Source: Ligula intestinalis (taxonomy: Eukaryota; Platyhelminthes; Cestoda; Diphyllobothriidea; Diphyllobothriidae). From it: DNA of 64,000 bases. The position numbers and the translations under genes were made by a program. Positions 37,395 through 49,430 of this stretch are shown piece after piece. The stretch covers positions 98,521,980-98,585,979 of the forward strand of contig JAYGXS010000002.1 of assembly GCA_036362985.1 (NCBI GenBank), given 5' to 3'. Each line of letters begins with the position of its first letter. The first letter of the stretch is position 1. Below the pieces are notes generated by a model that was given only the letters and a program-made list of their open reading frames with translations, did no database searches and had not been told where the DNA came from.

Positions 37395-38417
37395 ATGGGC
37401 GACGAATACCACCAATTTCACTATTGCGACGAGAATGATGCTGGTTCTAACAACTCGTGTGCACCATCTGCTCACGACGAGTTTCAGGCTTTTCAGATAT
37501 CTATTAAGCTTCCCCATTACGAAGTGCGCCACCCGACAGTCTGGTTCAAACAGATCGAAGCTGTTTACGCCTCACGTAAGATTACTGGCGAGCGTTCGCG
37601 TTACCCGTACGTCGTGCAGTACTTACCGTTTGACATCGCTTTCGCCGTTCAGGATCTCCTTGATCCTATCCCTAAAGTCAAACCTTACTCTACCTTAAAA
37701 AAAGGCTATTCTCGAACGTACGGCACAATCTGCCGACAGGCAGCTTTGCCAACTCCTCAGCAACGTCGAGCTTGGGAACCAAACCCCCTCCGCTCTAATG
37801 CGCCACATGCGTAACCTGCTTGCTGGTCGCATCTTAGATGATTCTATTTTTCGTCGCATTTGGATGTACAAATTACCCCATCCAATGCAATAAGTTCTCG
37901 GCCTACTTGATGATGATGTTCCACTGACCAAACTCGTGGAGCACGCAGACCGCATCCAACAATGTTACCCCGGAACTAGTTCGTACGCTGTAAACCAAGC
38001 GTCGACCTCAGGACCTCAGCATACCGTCTTCCAGGTTTCGGCCTCACGATCCGACCGTAAACCTGACAGCCGTACACTGCGAAAGTCCACTAAATCGCTT
38101 AATACCTCATCCCTGCGGTCTACTTCACCCACTCAACCGATTCGAGACGTTACAGACCACAGAGATGACGACCCGCAGGATCTTAAAGATACTGTCAGGT
38201 TATTGTGCTCTTAAGTGAGCCCGATGTGTACCACACTCAACCGGCTTCAAACCGATCGCCCCTCTACAAGCCCCAACCGCTGTAACTCAAAAGAGCGTGC
38301 AGACGACAAAGTCTGCTGGTACCACCGAACATTCGGCCCGGATGCTATTAAATGCGTCCCGCCTTGTTCTTATGCTCGACGTTCACGTTCGGGAAACGGG
38401 GCCGCCATCCAGTAATG
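37395..38417 (+). pseudogene. gag of Gypsy element 1
   Basis: The start ATG at 37395 has a good context (caccATGg) and is conserved in element 2. The N-terminal capsid-like region contains 'WFKQIEAVYASRKI' and 'YLPFDIAFAVQDLL'. It is followed by 'LMRHMRNLLAGR' and 'LTKLVEHADRIQQCYP', typical of flatworm Gypsy gag. A frameshift sits in an A7 run at 37697-37703 (element 2 has five A), and an in-frame TAA at 37891-37893 is shared with element 2. Near the end (ORF 38215-38417) is a zinc knuckle of the form C-x2-H-x9-C-x3-C ('CWYHRTF..AIKCVPPC'). This C-H-C-C order is the unusual gag finger described for the CsRn1 clade. pol overlaps the end in the -1 frame. Confidence 0.85.
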
Positions 38418-41400
38418 GCGACGACTGGTGCTGGCCACTCGCGACACAGTCACCTGTTTTACGTGACCGACAGGTCCACAGGATTCCGTTTCTTGATCGA
38501 CACAGGTGCAGAGGTTAGCGTGGTACCGCCCACTAGTCGTCTTCATCTCCAGCCATCGCAGTTTACGCTGCAGGCTGCGAACAACACTTATATCACCACG
38601 TTTGGTCAACGGTCCCTAACTTTAGACCTTGTGCTTCGTCGCTGGTTCCAATGGGTTTTCATTCAGGCCGACGTCCAGTCGCCTATCATTGGAGCGGACT
38701 TCCTATCACACTTCGGCCGCACAGTCGACCTTAAACATCAGAAGTTGCTAGATCCTACCACTCAGCTGTTAACTGTCGGGTTAGTTTCACGTAAGCTTTC
38801 CGCTAGCATCCACTTGGCCGTGCCAAGCCCGCCATTTTCTGACATCTTGAGGGATTATCCTCCCCTCTCTTAGCCTTGTCAGTTTACGGAGCAGGTTCAA
38901 CACGCTGTTTGCACATCATATCACTACCACCGGCAGACCGGTCCATGCTCATCCGCGTAGGCTTCATCCCGAAAAGCTACAAATCGCGAAGAACGAATTC
39001 AAGCCCATGTTGAATTTGGGGATTATCCGTCCTTCGTCCAGTCCATGGGCTTAACCACTGCACATGGTTCCCAAAAAGTCATCTGATGATTGGCGGCCAT
39101 GCGGTGATTATCGTGCTCTCAATCGAGCTACAGTCCCGGACCAGTACCCGATTCCCCATATTCATGACTTTTCCCACATGTTGCCTGGAAAGACGATTAT
39201 TTCCAAGATTGACCCCGTGCGGGTATATCACCAAATACCGGTCGCGGAGGAGGACATCCCTAAAACCGCCGTCACGACACGATTCGGCCTGTTTGAATTC
39301 CTTCGCATGCCTTTTGGTTTGCGGAATGCGGCAGAAACCTTTCAGCGTTTTGTCGATGACATTTTACGCGGTCTCAACTTCACGTTCGTGTACATCGACA
39401 ACGTCCTTGTCGCCAACTCGTCACCCGAAGAATATTTTAACACTTATGCCAATTTTTCGATCGTTTTCAACAAAATGGTCTACAACTCAACGTCAATAAG
39501 TGTCTTTTTGGCGTCAATTCTCTGGACTTTGTTGGCCATCATCTTGACCAAAACGGTATCACACCCCTCCCAGACAAGGTGCAAAGCGTGTTGTCTTTTC
39601 CAGCTCCGAATATCATAACTCAGCTTCACCGTTTCATCGGCCTAATCAACTACTACCGGCGTTTCATACCAAATTTCGCCGCCATCCTGGCACCTTTGAC
39701 GGATATTTTGAAGTCAAAGTCCAAGTCGCTTCAACTTTCACCCAGTGCTCTTATAGCATTCGAGGCAGCCAAGAAAGCACTCGCAGACGCCACCCTGCTT
39801 CATTATCGGAGCACCGATGCTGATACACAACTTTTTCTTTCCACCGATGCCTCCAACATTGCCGTAAGCGCATTTCTGCAGCAATAGGTCCATGGACAGT
39901 TGCAGCCGTTATATTTTTTCTCTCAGAAGCTTCAGATGACGCAGACTCGCTATAGTACTTTCTTGCGTAAACTTCTCGCCACTTACCTGGCCGTCCGTCA
40001 TTTTCGACACCTGCTCGAGGGGAGAGATTTTCAGTTTCACACGGATCACAAACCTCTCACTTACGCCCTTAAAGCTAAGTCAGATCGGTATTCGCCGCAC
40101 GAAGTACGTCACCTGGATTACATATCTTAATTCACCTCAGACATACTCTACGTCCGCGGTGATGAGAATGATGTTGCTGATGGCTTGGCCCGTCCTAAGG
40201 TGAACGCTCTTATCACCACGTTAGATCTGGTGAAGCTTGCGGAAGCGCAGGCGCTTGAATACTCCATCATTGAAATGCTTGCGTCTTCTGTGCATCAGCA
40301 GCATGAGGCTCCGCCCTCCGTTGCACCAGGCTCTATCGTGTGTGATTTTTCTACAGGTAATCCTCGTCTTGTAGTACCATACTCCTACCGGAAGGTGGTT
40401 TTCGACCACTCATTCGCTATCCCACCCCGGTGTTCGTGCCGGCCGCAAACTCATCGCAGCCCGTTTCGTCTGGCCAAAGATGAACACCGACATTGCTACA
40501 TGGACCGGGCAGTGCTTAGCCTGTCAAAAGAATAAGGTCCAGCGACACACCGTTTCACCTCCAAGCACGTTCGCGGTTCCCGACGCCCGTTTTCAACACG
40601 TTCACATGGACTTAGTCGGACCGTTACCCCCATTTCGCGGTTTCACGCACATTCTGACAACTGTTGATCGTTTCACACGATGGCCCATCGCCGATTCCAT
40701 CTCGGATACCTCGGCAGATAATGTTGCCATTGTTTTCCTTACGCACTGGATAGCCGACTTCGGTGTTCCAGCTACACTCACCACTGACCGCCGAAGTCAG
40801 TTCACATCTGCACTCTTCCATGAGTTCACCAAACTGCTTGGGTGCTCGCATATCACCACCACTACCTACCACCCAGCATCAAACGGCCTCGTGGAACGCC
40901 TTCACCGTCAGTTGAAGTCCGCGTTGATGTCTCAAGCTGCCCCGCACAACTGGAGCGACAACCTGCCGTTCGTCCTCCTCGGCATTAGCTCGGCCGTTAA
41001 GGAAGACATTAAGTGCACTGCCACCGACCTTGTTTACGGCACATCCCTCCGTTTACCTGGTGTGCTCGTGCAGTATTCCTTCGTCACCCCTGATGCCACG
41101 AACACCCTTGTGCAACAGCTGCAGCAACGCATGGCCGCACTTTACCCAACCCCCACCCGCGCGACACCTCGACGCGTTTTCGTGTACTACGACTTGCACA
41201 CAACCCCATTCGTGTATGTCCGGAACGACGCAGTTCGCAGGCCCCTTTGCCCACCATACGATGGTCCCTTCAAAGTACTTGAATGGAACGACAAATATTT
41301 TGTCATTCAAAGGCCTGATGCTACTGATACAGTCTCCATCGACAGACTAAAGCTGGCCTATGTTGAATGCACCCCACGATCACCTGGTCCGTGCACTTTC

Positions 41401-41601
41401 GGGGCACCTTCATCCTGCACTCCACCTGCAGCCCCCGGCCCAACGCCACCCTCCCCACCAAAACCTACCCCCACCCCTCTAACCCCTCCCAATCCTTCCC
41501 CCCCTTCCACTCGTTCTGGTAGACATGTTCGCTTTCCTAACAACTTGCGAGACTTTGTTGTTAAACCTTTTGGTACATTTTCTTTTGTCGAGCGTTTGTA
41601 A
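38352..41601 (+). pseudogene. pol of Gypsy element 1 (protease, RT, RNase H, integrase)
   Basis: The order of domains is as in Ty3/Gypsy. Aspartic protease: 'LIDTGAEVSVVPP' at about 38494-38532. Reverse transcriptase from about 38990: '[17 protein letters not shown]', '[16 protein letters not shown]', with the catalytic box as YIDN rather than YIDD near 39395. RNase H: 'STDAS' near 39841 and 'TDHKPLTYALK' near 40042. Integrase: ORF 40480-41601 with 'HMDLVGP', 'TTDRRSQFTS' and 'NGLVERLH' (D, D, E), then a proline-rich tail. Breaks: TAG ending the protease frame (38871-38873), an extra base before RT, TAA at 39052-39054, a frameshift near 39443-39456, TAG near 39886, TAA near 40128 and a lost base near 40420. 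It is not able to function. Confidence 0.9.
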
Positions 41602-41615
41602 ACCACCAACGCTCT

Positions 41616-41625
41616 GGTGGGGGAG
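41616..41625 (+). promoter_or_regulatory. Polypurine tract, element 1
   Basis: GGTGGGGGAG just upstream of the 3' LTR start at 41629. A purine run here primes plus-strand DNA synthesis in LTR elements. Element 2 has the longer GGTGGGGGGG at the same place. Confidence 0.7.
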
Positions 41626-41628
41626 TTA

Positions 41629-42155
41629 TGTGGGCTCTTGGCCCTACTTATGTGTTGTTTAAATTTATCAATAACCAATTTTGTTAAAACTAAATACAGC
41701 ACACAAAAAACACTTTTGGTTTTGACGCATGCTAGCAACTATCTTGCTAATCACCCACCACGCCTAATTTCTCTCCTCACCTGCCGCTGTTTATTTTGCC
41801 CTTCAACGACACCTCTCTGGTGATCGCTTTCAGGCTCCAGGAGAATCCAGCGGCAATTTGCAAACGAGTTTTCTCTCCATCTTTGCAACTCGCAGCCCAA
41901 AAAACTTGGATCCCAGTCCTCGCAAAGTTAACCTTTGGCAAGTCAACTTCTTGACTACTGCCGACTAGGATTGCGAAGGATCTAAGTGAGTTGTATCATT
42001 TCTAATATTCATCGTCAATCTGTTTACTGGATTAAACGACTTTTCCACTAGAATAATCTAGTAAGTCCCTTATTAGCAGTTAGTCTACCACCCAAGGTTT
42101 TCCATTGCGTATTTGCTAAGGCGTTTTGTATATTTGTAGTGATAAAGACCCTACA
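41629..42155 (+). repeat. 3' LTR of Gypsy element 1
   Basis: Same start (TGTGGGCTC) and length (527) as the 5' LTR; it ends CCCTACA and is followed by the target copy GACC at 42156-42159. Confidence 0.92.
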
Positions 42156-42289
42156 GACCTTACATCTATTCCATGGACGCAAGAAAAAAAATTCCGTTTT
42201 GTAAAAATATATCATTAAAAAAGTCCCGGCTCTTTAGCATGTTATTTATAAAAGCAATATGCAAAAACATTAAGAGTATTCCTGCAACA

Positions 42290-42391
42290 TTTAAAAGCGT
42301 TGGCAATTATTTTGATATGAGTTAGAAGTATAAGAACATGCTGGATACAACATTTTCCTAGTAAAATGTTTAAGGACTCTTTCGATTTTTG
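42290..42391 (-). pseudogene. Short LINE-B-like fragment
   Basis: The minus strand reads 'SKIERVLKHFTRKMLYPACS', closely resembling the thumb block of LINE-B elements (SKIENVQMVFTRKIF at about 63803-63847; QKLEKIQRRFTRVLC in the copy at 61308-63184). Only about 30 residues are recognisable. It stops where the repeat at 42392 begins. Confidence 0.5.
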
Positions 42392-42712
42392 AGCGGCCGT
42401 CTTCGTTCAAAGGCCAAATATAGGCAACAATTTCCTTTAAAGGGAAGTACAAACATACGATAAAGTGAAAATTGCATTTAACCATAAATAGTAATTATGA
42501 GATATGAATCGGCAAATCTGTGCAGCTTTGACAGTTATTCTGTAGGCGTGCGGATAAATATCTCATGTTGTGGTGTTGCTTAAACCTAGATCCTTGATGT
42601 TGGAACATTAATTTATTGACCGGTTTTGCAACAAAAATTATGTGGCAGCCTTTCGGGCACAATGTACATGTATTGGCACATAGAATATTAGAATATCGGT
42701 ATAAGGATCTCA
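42392..42712. repeat. 320-bp repeat, copy 1
   Basis: Nearly the same sequence as 49112-49430 in the same orientation. Shared runs include 'caaatctgtgcagctttgac', 'ttattctgtaggcgt' and 'cctagatccttgatgttgga'. Left of it lies a LINE-B fragment here, but a Penelope fragment in the other copy. No coding frame is shared. Confidence 0.9.
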
Positions 42713-45700
42713 CAAACATCTTTTGTTTTCGATTAGCATGTCAAGATCTGATAAAGTCTGTACGAAGACTAGGAAAGCCTGTACCCTCTAGTTCGCTAGA
42801 AACCTGCGTAACTTAACTAAATTAATACTATACTACTACCACATATAACTGATTAATACAAATAAACATAAGTTAGAAATGTCATGCAGCATGTTTCATA
42901 AGATCGGTCCATAAATGCATGTTGTCAGGAGCTGACAATATTATTGATTGTGCCAAAATCTGCAATTATTTGACATTTCGTATTTAACTGAATTAAGCCG
43001 AAAAAAATAGTTTCATGAACACAGCGACGATTGTTAATATCCGGTTGCCCAGTAAACCAAATATATAATACGTAAAGACATTTACTCAGTAAATGTGTTC
43101 ATATGTTAGTACTGTTAAAAGATATTTGGGAATGCTATCAGTTCCATCAGTGCTCATTCTAGCATATTGTTACACCGTCGTTCTTCTTCTTAACCACAGC
43201 TGTAAAGCTACTTTTGAAAAAAAAAATTACGCACGTGATAAATGTGTGTAGCAGCAGGTTCTGTGCAAAATAACGTGCTATTTAAAAACATTTTCCAATT
43301 ATGTGTTTACATTTTTAGACAATAAGATTTTTTTTTAAATTCTGCTGTACTTATAAAGCATTCTGGTTGGAAATTTGCAATATTATTGTTTCAGGACTTG
43401 GACATCACACGATTCGATTAGCCTGCAAAAGTGATATATTCTACCAGACTTTCACCGCAAAGTGAACACCTGAACGTCATTAAATACTTATCTATTCGTC
43501 TGCATGACTAACGTTACCCAGTTAATATATTGAAAGCCCACGAACACACAATTTGGAAATGTATCATCTTTACGAAAATGTCGACTGCCGTCGTATATGT
43601 CCGTGGACTGTAACTAAAATAATTAAGTGCTGTCCTTAATTAAACGATAATATTTCCTGACCCAAGTGCACTTGAAAAAACATACTTTACTGATATCACT
43701 GATGTTTTTAAGTACGTGGACAATATTGTGCATCATGCGGTCTGCCTGTCAAGTTATATAAATGCATACAGGTTATAAAACACGGTGCTTCTTCATTGCA
43801 AACCACAATTCAACCGCCCATTTACATAAAAGAAAAGCATTCACTTTTTCTTAGAAAGGAGGAGTAGACGCTTTTAAAAAATGCAGCATTCAGGTGAGAA
43901 GACAAGCTGAATTAAAAAATTAGTTGGCAGTAACTTTTAAACCAAACAACACATTTTCCCTAAGTATAACCTTTAACTCTGATATTGATTGTTTTGACGC
44001 TCACGTGTTTTGCCAGCGTGTGAGGATGTTTCCTAGAACACTATTGTGGCTGCTAATACGGAAGTTGCTGCAATGTGCTCAACTTTTTTTTGTATCCATT
44101 TGCAAAATAACGTACCCTTGAGACATGGGTAACTTTTTCAAGCTCTCAGTTGTAACGCTGCACCGGCTTAGAATGTTTTGTTCATTTAACACGTCAAATT
44201 TGCTTTGCTCGCAAATCAAGCCTTTAGTTTTTATCCATGCATGCTGATGTCGCCGTTTTCTTCGCCGAGGCTCGATGCTCTTGTGGGTGCTAATCTACCT
44301 AGCTGCGGTGCTCTTAATAATATTCTTGATTCAGAGAGCTTTGTTGTATTGAATCCGCAAGATTGAACACCCACTTATACAATATCCGGCTTTAGATGTA
44401 CGCAAGCAATTTGGATCGGCCTTTTTCGTTAGTAACCAAAGCAAATCTTGAATTGACTGCAGCATTTTGTCAATCATCACGCGAGAAGTTTCCTTGAAAA
44501 AAACTTAGCCTGTCAAAATTGCTGATTGTGACCTGTAACACTGTATTAATTGAAATACGGAAAACACGGGAAAAACTGAAAATCATGCTTCTTTTGACCA
44601 TATTTAAGAACATGAGGGGCATGTAGCAGTTACACTGCCTCCCATATTTGATGTTGGTTTGGTAAAACATATGTCCTGCTTTATGGTCATTCGTGTAGAA
44701 TATCAGCCAAATTTCAATTCCAATTTAGGTTAATGTAGCAACATTGACTTAGGAAAAACACTCTCAAAGATGTTCAGTCACCTCTAATAAATATTATTAA
44801 ATCATTGTTGGACATTAAGAATGTGTCCCTTTAGGTTAGGCAAACCATAAAACATGGTATTACAAAGAAGGAAAAAAATACGAGATTCCTAAGAACTGAT
44901 TCGCATTGACAAGTTTAATCACGCCGCTGGACATTTCTAAACAGTACGTCTACGAGTAAATAATTGATTCACAAAAATGAAAAGTGTTTTGCTACGTCAT
45001 GGTTATTTGATTTCTTTAGGAAATTGCGTGTGGTCATATTATTTAATTCAGAACCAAGAGCATGTTCATTACAATTTTGTCCATGTTTACTGTTGATGGA
45101 CATTAACCGCCTCATTCAGCTTTACTCATGATAATATGCTTATAAGCTTAACATTAATGCACTGATTGTTTGAAACACGACTGCAAGAGACAGTAAGAAT
45201 GTTTCGTCTTGCCTCCAATAGTCGTACTTAGATTCACTTACCCAGTTGCATAACGTTCAGCAGTTCATAAGCCGCGTGTTTTGTTAACCAAATCCCAGTA
45301 TTGTTTATCCACGGGGTCTGCCGAACCCACAAATTACTGTTGACAATTTGCGAGAAAAATTAATCGAACAATTACATACGTAATCGATTCACCTCCTTAC
45401 TTATTCCTTTAGTAAAATATAAGCAAGGTGTTTCTGCCTCATATAATCATATTATGCTAATTTCGAAAAAAAAACGCCTGGATTTAAAACCAACCACACA
45501 TTAGATACTTTAAGACAGCGGACAGATTGCTAATTTCGTTTTTCTATGATGGCACTTTCTTGATTTCGTTGACTGCACCGTAGGTTGGCTTAACGGAAAA
45601 GCAATACGATATTTTTTGGCCAAACCTTAAAATGATCGGTTTGTTTTGGCCACTACTGAGCATCTTTACACATGCCAAACTATCTGACTGCTCATTTACC

Positions 45701-46740
45701 AATATCCTAAATCACAGTGATAAAGATAAATTTAACGAAAGCTTTAGGAACAATGCACAACGTCTTGCGTCTCCTCTATTTAAAAAAAACGTGTTTTTTA
45801 ATTCTCGTTTAACATTACACGTACAAACCTTTGTCCGTGCAAACTGTGCAACCTGCGCATATCCCAAAATTATCTGCGCATATATTTATGTCTACGCTAC
45901 CATCGGGTATGAAAAAATATTCCAGATAGAATAGGAAATGACAGGAAAATTAAACTCTTGATCCAGTGACCGCTTCCTCTTCCTGTGAACTTCTTCCTGG
46001 AGCCCTTATATTCTGCAGTATTGGCAAAGCAAATATTGTTATAAAACAAATTCACGCCACTAGTTTCGTAACATACTTCCTGCGCAATAAGCAATTCGAC
46101 GAAATTGTGAATTCCTAATTTGAAGAGTGCACCAGGATCTCACACGGTGTTACAATGCACAGCTAGCTACATTTATAAATTTAGCAATGCAACGTTTTAA
46201 ATATTAAGTAAGGTGCCCTGCGTTACGCTTCACAATGGGGCTTATGCGGCCTCTGCTTATCCATTATTTTCCTCAGAAATTATTAAGTATACATGCACAT
46301 CAACAGAGGCCTTTGATGCCACGTTTACAAGGGTTCGGCTTGGCTTGCCAAAATGCATGTTGCTACTTCTTGGGCAAGTGTTACTTTTTTTCACGTGTTT
46401 AACTCTGGAAATATTCTGCTTGCTCGGAACATGAGCCATATAAGGTTCATCGTTTGGCGAACCAAATAGACGGCGAACGTCCACGTCTTACATTTTGTTT
46501 TTGGTTGCCCTCATCGGTTCATTATGATGCCAGCAAATGATACCACTATTAACACTACCAAGATATACTTTTGCATCACAACAATTTTTCTCACGCCAAA
46601 TATTTTTCTCAATCAACTTTCTTGGCGGATGTAATGTTTCGATCGTCATACTGGATATCATCTTATTTTACGTTGCAGCAATGCAAAATATATTTCTAAC
46701 TATTGGTCAATGAGAAATATGGTCGATCACGGAAACAAAT
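42713..46740. other. Intergenic, nothing supported
   Basis: AT-rich sequence. The small open frames, for example 45632-45934 (100 codons), show no motif, and none is repeated elsewhere in the window. Confidence 0.5.
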
Positions 46741-48660
46741 TTTTTTTTTTCTTGAGCTTTCGAGCTCTTAAAAGACCCCATCGTCAGAGGTGTAGAAGCA
46801 GTAATAAATGTGGAAGCTACTTGGGGCGTGTGTACAATAATAAGAATTTTGAATGTGCACACAATAAATTATCATTTTTGCTGCTGACTTGCCACTGAGG
46901 GTTGTGTTAGCCTGTTCCAGTAGGCAAGATCGACAAGTTGGGTGGCAATATTTTTAAAAATAGAATCTTTAACAAAACAAGTAATAGGTTTGGTGAAAGG
47001 GAGGGATGGGTCGTTAAAAAGGCATAGGAGAAGGGAAGGCGGATGAAAAAAGAGGGATAATGTAGGCTTGGGCGACAAATGGCCACGTCAGCATCGAAAG
47101 TGGGATGATTATGTAAGATGTTGCGCCAATTGATAACGGCAGGCGTCTGGATGTGATCGTTTGCCATAGCGTTAGTCCCTGTACGCTGGCGGCAATTTGA
47201 CACATCTGTTGACCGAATTTTCATCCGTGGACCAGGATTCGATAAATTATCTGCTGGTTTTACTTCCCGCGTGGGCGATTACCTTGACGGCAGCGAAGTT
47301 GAACTCATGGACTGTTTCGTAGTTGTGAATTGCAACTTGTGCTGATTCGTGGCCTAGTCCCACGGCCGGCTTGTGTTCACGTTTACGCGATCCGAGCATG
47401 CGTTCCGTTTGACCTGTATAATTACATGGACAGTTTAGGCATGAACTGCGATAAACTTCACCAGATTGTTCACTCTGCGTAAGCCATTCTTTTATTGTCA
47501 TCAATCTGCTTCCAATTGTAGCTTTGCGTCTGTGTGCAATATCAACACAGAGTCCGACAGCGACGCACTCAGTCGTTTCTGACACGTCTCTTATTATGGC
47601 AGAGCGTGCCATATATTCGGTGGTTGATCTGCTTGGGTCCTCCGGGGCCGAAAGCGTAGGCATCGGTTTATAAATGCCTTTGGATAACCGTTCTGCATAA
47701 ACTGCTCACGGAGATATCAAACTTTGCCTGCCTTTATCTCTGGTTTAATGTTCTGTGTCTGGATCCGTTTAAAGAGTGTTTTTACACAGTTCCGTTTGTG
47801 TGCAACTGGATGGTTGCTGAAAAATCAGATAAGTTGTGCTGTGGTCGTTGCCTTCCTGCAAACCATCGTCTCCAATTCACCGTTGGTTGTTCTTTTGACG
47901 AGGACATCAAGGAAAGGCAGCTGCTGCTCTTTTTCTTCTTCCCGTGTAAATTATATGTCAGGAAATATTTCATTGAGCAAGTCATGGAAATGTTGCATCA
48001 TATGTATCCTGATGCTGACAAACGTGTCGTTGACGTAGCGGCGCCAGTAGACAGGCTCATGTTGGGCGAAGGCGATGTTTTCTTGTTCCAGTAGAACCAG
48101 TTTTGCCAATCAGCCAGAGATCGGGGTGCCCATTGGAGTTCCTTTGATCAGTTCGTACGTTTCTCCAGCAAAGGTAAAGTAGGTATTCTGGCAGAATTTG
48201 AATAAACTCATCAAGTGTTTAATGTTTATTGGGCTTTGGGCCTCATCTTATAGCACTATAAGTCTATTCTGTAAGATATTTTGCGACAGTTTTGGCGGTA
48301 TGGATGTGAACAATGAATTTTCAACAAAGAATATCATGATTTCGTCCGATTGAATCGTTCGCCTTCGGAGGTCCTTGAGGAATCGAGAGGCTGATTGAAA
48401 TGAGGTTATCGAGTTGCCTTGGAAAAATTTAAGTTTTCTATAGATACATATTGCCAAGTTATCAGTTGCGCTGCCTTTAAGGGCAACGATTGGCTGAAGT
48501 TGGACATTCGTTTTTTTGGATTTTTGGTAGTCCATAAAATCGCGCCAGAGCTGTATCCGTTACTTTTATTTGGCACTTCACATTCATAGTGATCGCATTC
48601 TTGCACCGGTATTCTCTGAAACGTTTAGTCAATGGGGAGAGACGTTGCCAAACGGTTCAT
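46741..48660 (-). pseudogene. Penelope-like element, RT plus GIY-YIG endonuclease part
   Basis: On the minus strand the RT shows 'QPIVALKGSATDNLA' (about 48495), 'RKLKFF', 'DEIMIFFVENSLFTSIP', 'KGTPMGTPISG' and the catalytic box RRYVNDTFV near 48030, with YVDD changed to YVND. Then come 'PFLDVLVKRTTNGELETMVC' and 'NHPVAHKRNCVKTLFKRIQ'. The ORF at 47247-47663 holds the GIY-YIG endonuclease: 'EVYRSSCLNCPC', 'YTGQTERMLGSRKREH'. A C-terminal 'FTDENSVNRC..LPPAY'-like block follows near 47200 in a shifted frame. The 3' end near 46745-46790 has the 'cgatggggtc..ctcgaaagctc' sequence typical of Penelope termini. Several stops and frameshifts are present. Fusion of RT to a GIY-YIG endonuclease is the hallmark of this class. 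Confidence 0.88.
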
Positions 48661-48759
48661 CAAACAGATAATGAGGGTCCTCATTGATCACTGCCACCGA
48701 CGCCTAAGAAAGCTCAAGGCGAAAATTGAGGAGGATAATAGAGTGTGTTTTCAGATCTG

Positions 48760-49111
48760 CGGAGATTTTATTGCCGAAATTTTATAATTCGATCGCAGCT
48801 TTAACACGAAACACGCATGCCAAGAAAAGGGACAGAAACCTGAATAAATTGAAACACGTGGACACTTTGAATTCTGACTTAGTCCACTACCTTTCGTCGA
48901 AACAATTGACAGAGTAGCAATTACACGTGCTACAGCACGAAGCCTGTTTTAGTTATGCAGATGCCGACCCACTTGACTTCATTGCCACAGTAGAAGTGAT
49001 ATTGCTAAGAACGGAGGCAACTGACGACACAAAACATGCAATACGACAACGTGCGACCTCCTTGCTTATGCCTCATAAACCAGCCAGGTACATCTCGCAA
49101 AGTGAGTCAAA
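48760..49111 (+). pseudogene. Penelope-like element, inverted N-terminal part
   Basis: The opposite strand carries the N-terminal region of the same class: 'NLNKLKHVDTLNSDLVHYL', 'LQHEACFSYADADPLDFIA', 'RTEATDDTKHAIRQRATSLL' and 'YISQSESKA'. One stop (48915-48917) interrupts it. It lies directly upstream of the RT part but in inverted orientation. It ends exactly where the 320-bp repeat starts at 49112. Confidence 0.85.
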
Positions 49112-49430
49112 AGCGGCCATCTTCATTCAAAAGTCCAAATATAGGCAACCGTTTCCTTTCATGGGAAGCACAAACATACGATAACATGTTAATTTCATTT
49201 CACAAAAAATATTAATTATAACACATGAATCCGCAAATCTGTGCAGCTTTGACCGTTATTCTGTAGGCGTTAGGATAAATATCTCATATATTGGTGTAGC
49301 CTTAACCTAGATCCTTGATGTTGGAAAATTAAGTTATTGACCAGTTTTGCAACAAAAATGTTATGGTAGCCTTTCGGGCACAATTAACATGTATTGGCGC
49401 ATATGATATGACAAGGTCGGTGTATAGAAA
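49112..49430. repeat. 320-bp repeat, copy 2
   Basis: Second copy of 42392-42712, direct orientation. It follows the Penelope fragment without spacer. Confidence 0.9.

Larger units (their letters stand above)
36769..42155 (+). mobile_element. Ty3/Gypsy LTR retrotransposon, element 1 (CsRn1-like)
   Basis: A full-length element of 5387 bp with 527-bp LTRs (36769-37295 and 41629-42155) starting TGTGGG. The 3' LTR ends ..TACA and the 5' LTR ends ..TTCA. It has GACC target duplications, a primer binding site at 37300-37310, gag, protease, reverse transcriptase/RNase H and integrase in Gypsy order, and a purine tract before the 3' LTR. All coding parts carry stops or frameshifts. The LTRs differ at many positions, so it is not young. 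It is more GC-rich than its surroundings. It inserted into the right part of copy C. It shares inactivating changes with element 2 (54698-60055). Confidence 0.92.

Noticed and set aside
41358..41738. Glycine-rich minus-strand ORF
   Set aside because: It is the antisense reading of the proline-rich tail of the Gypsy pol and the adjoining LTR.
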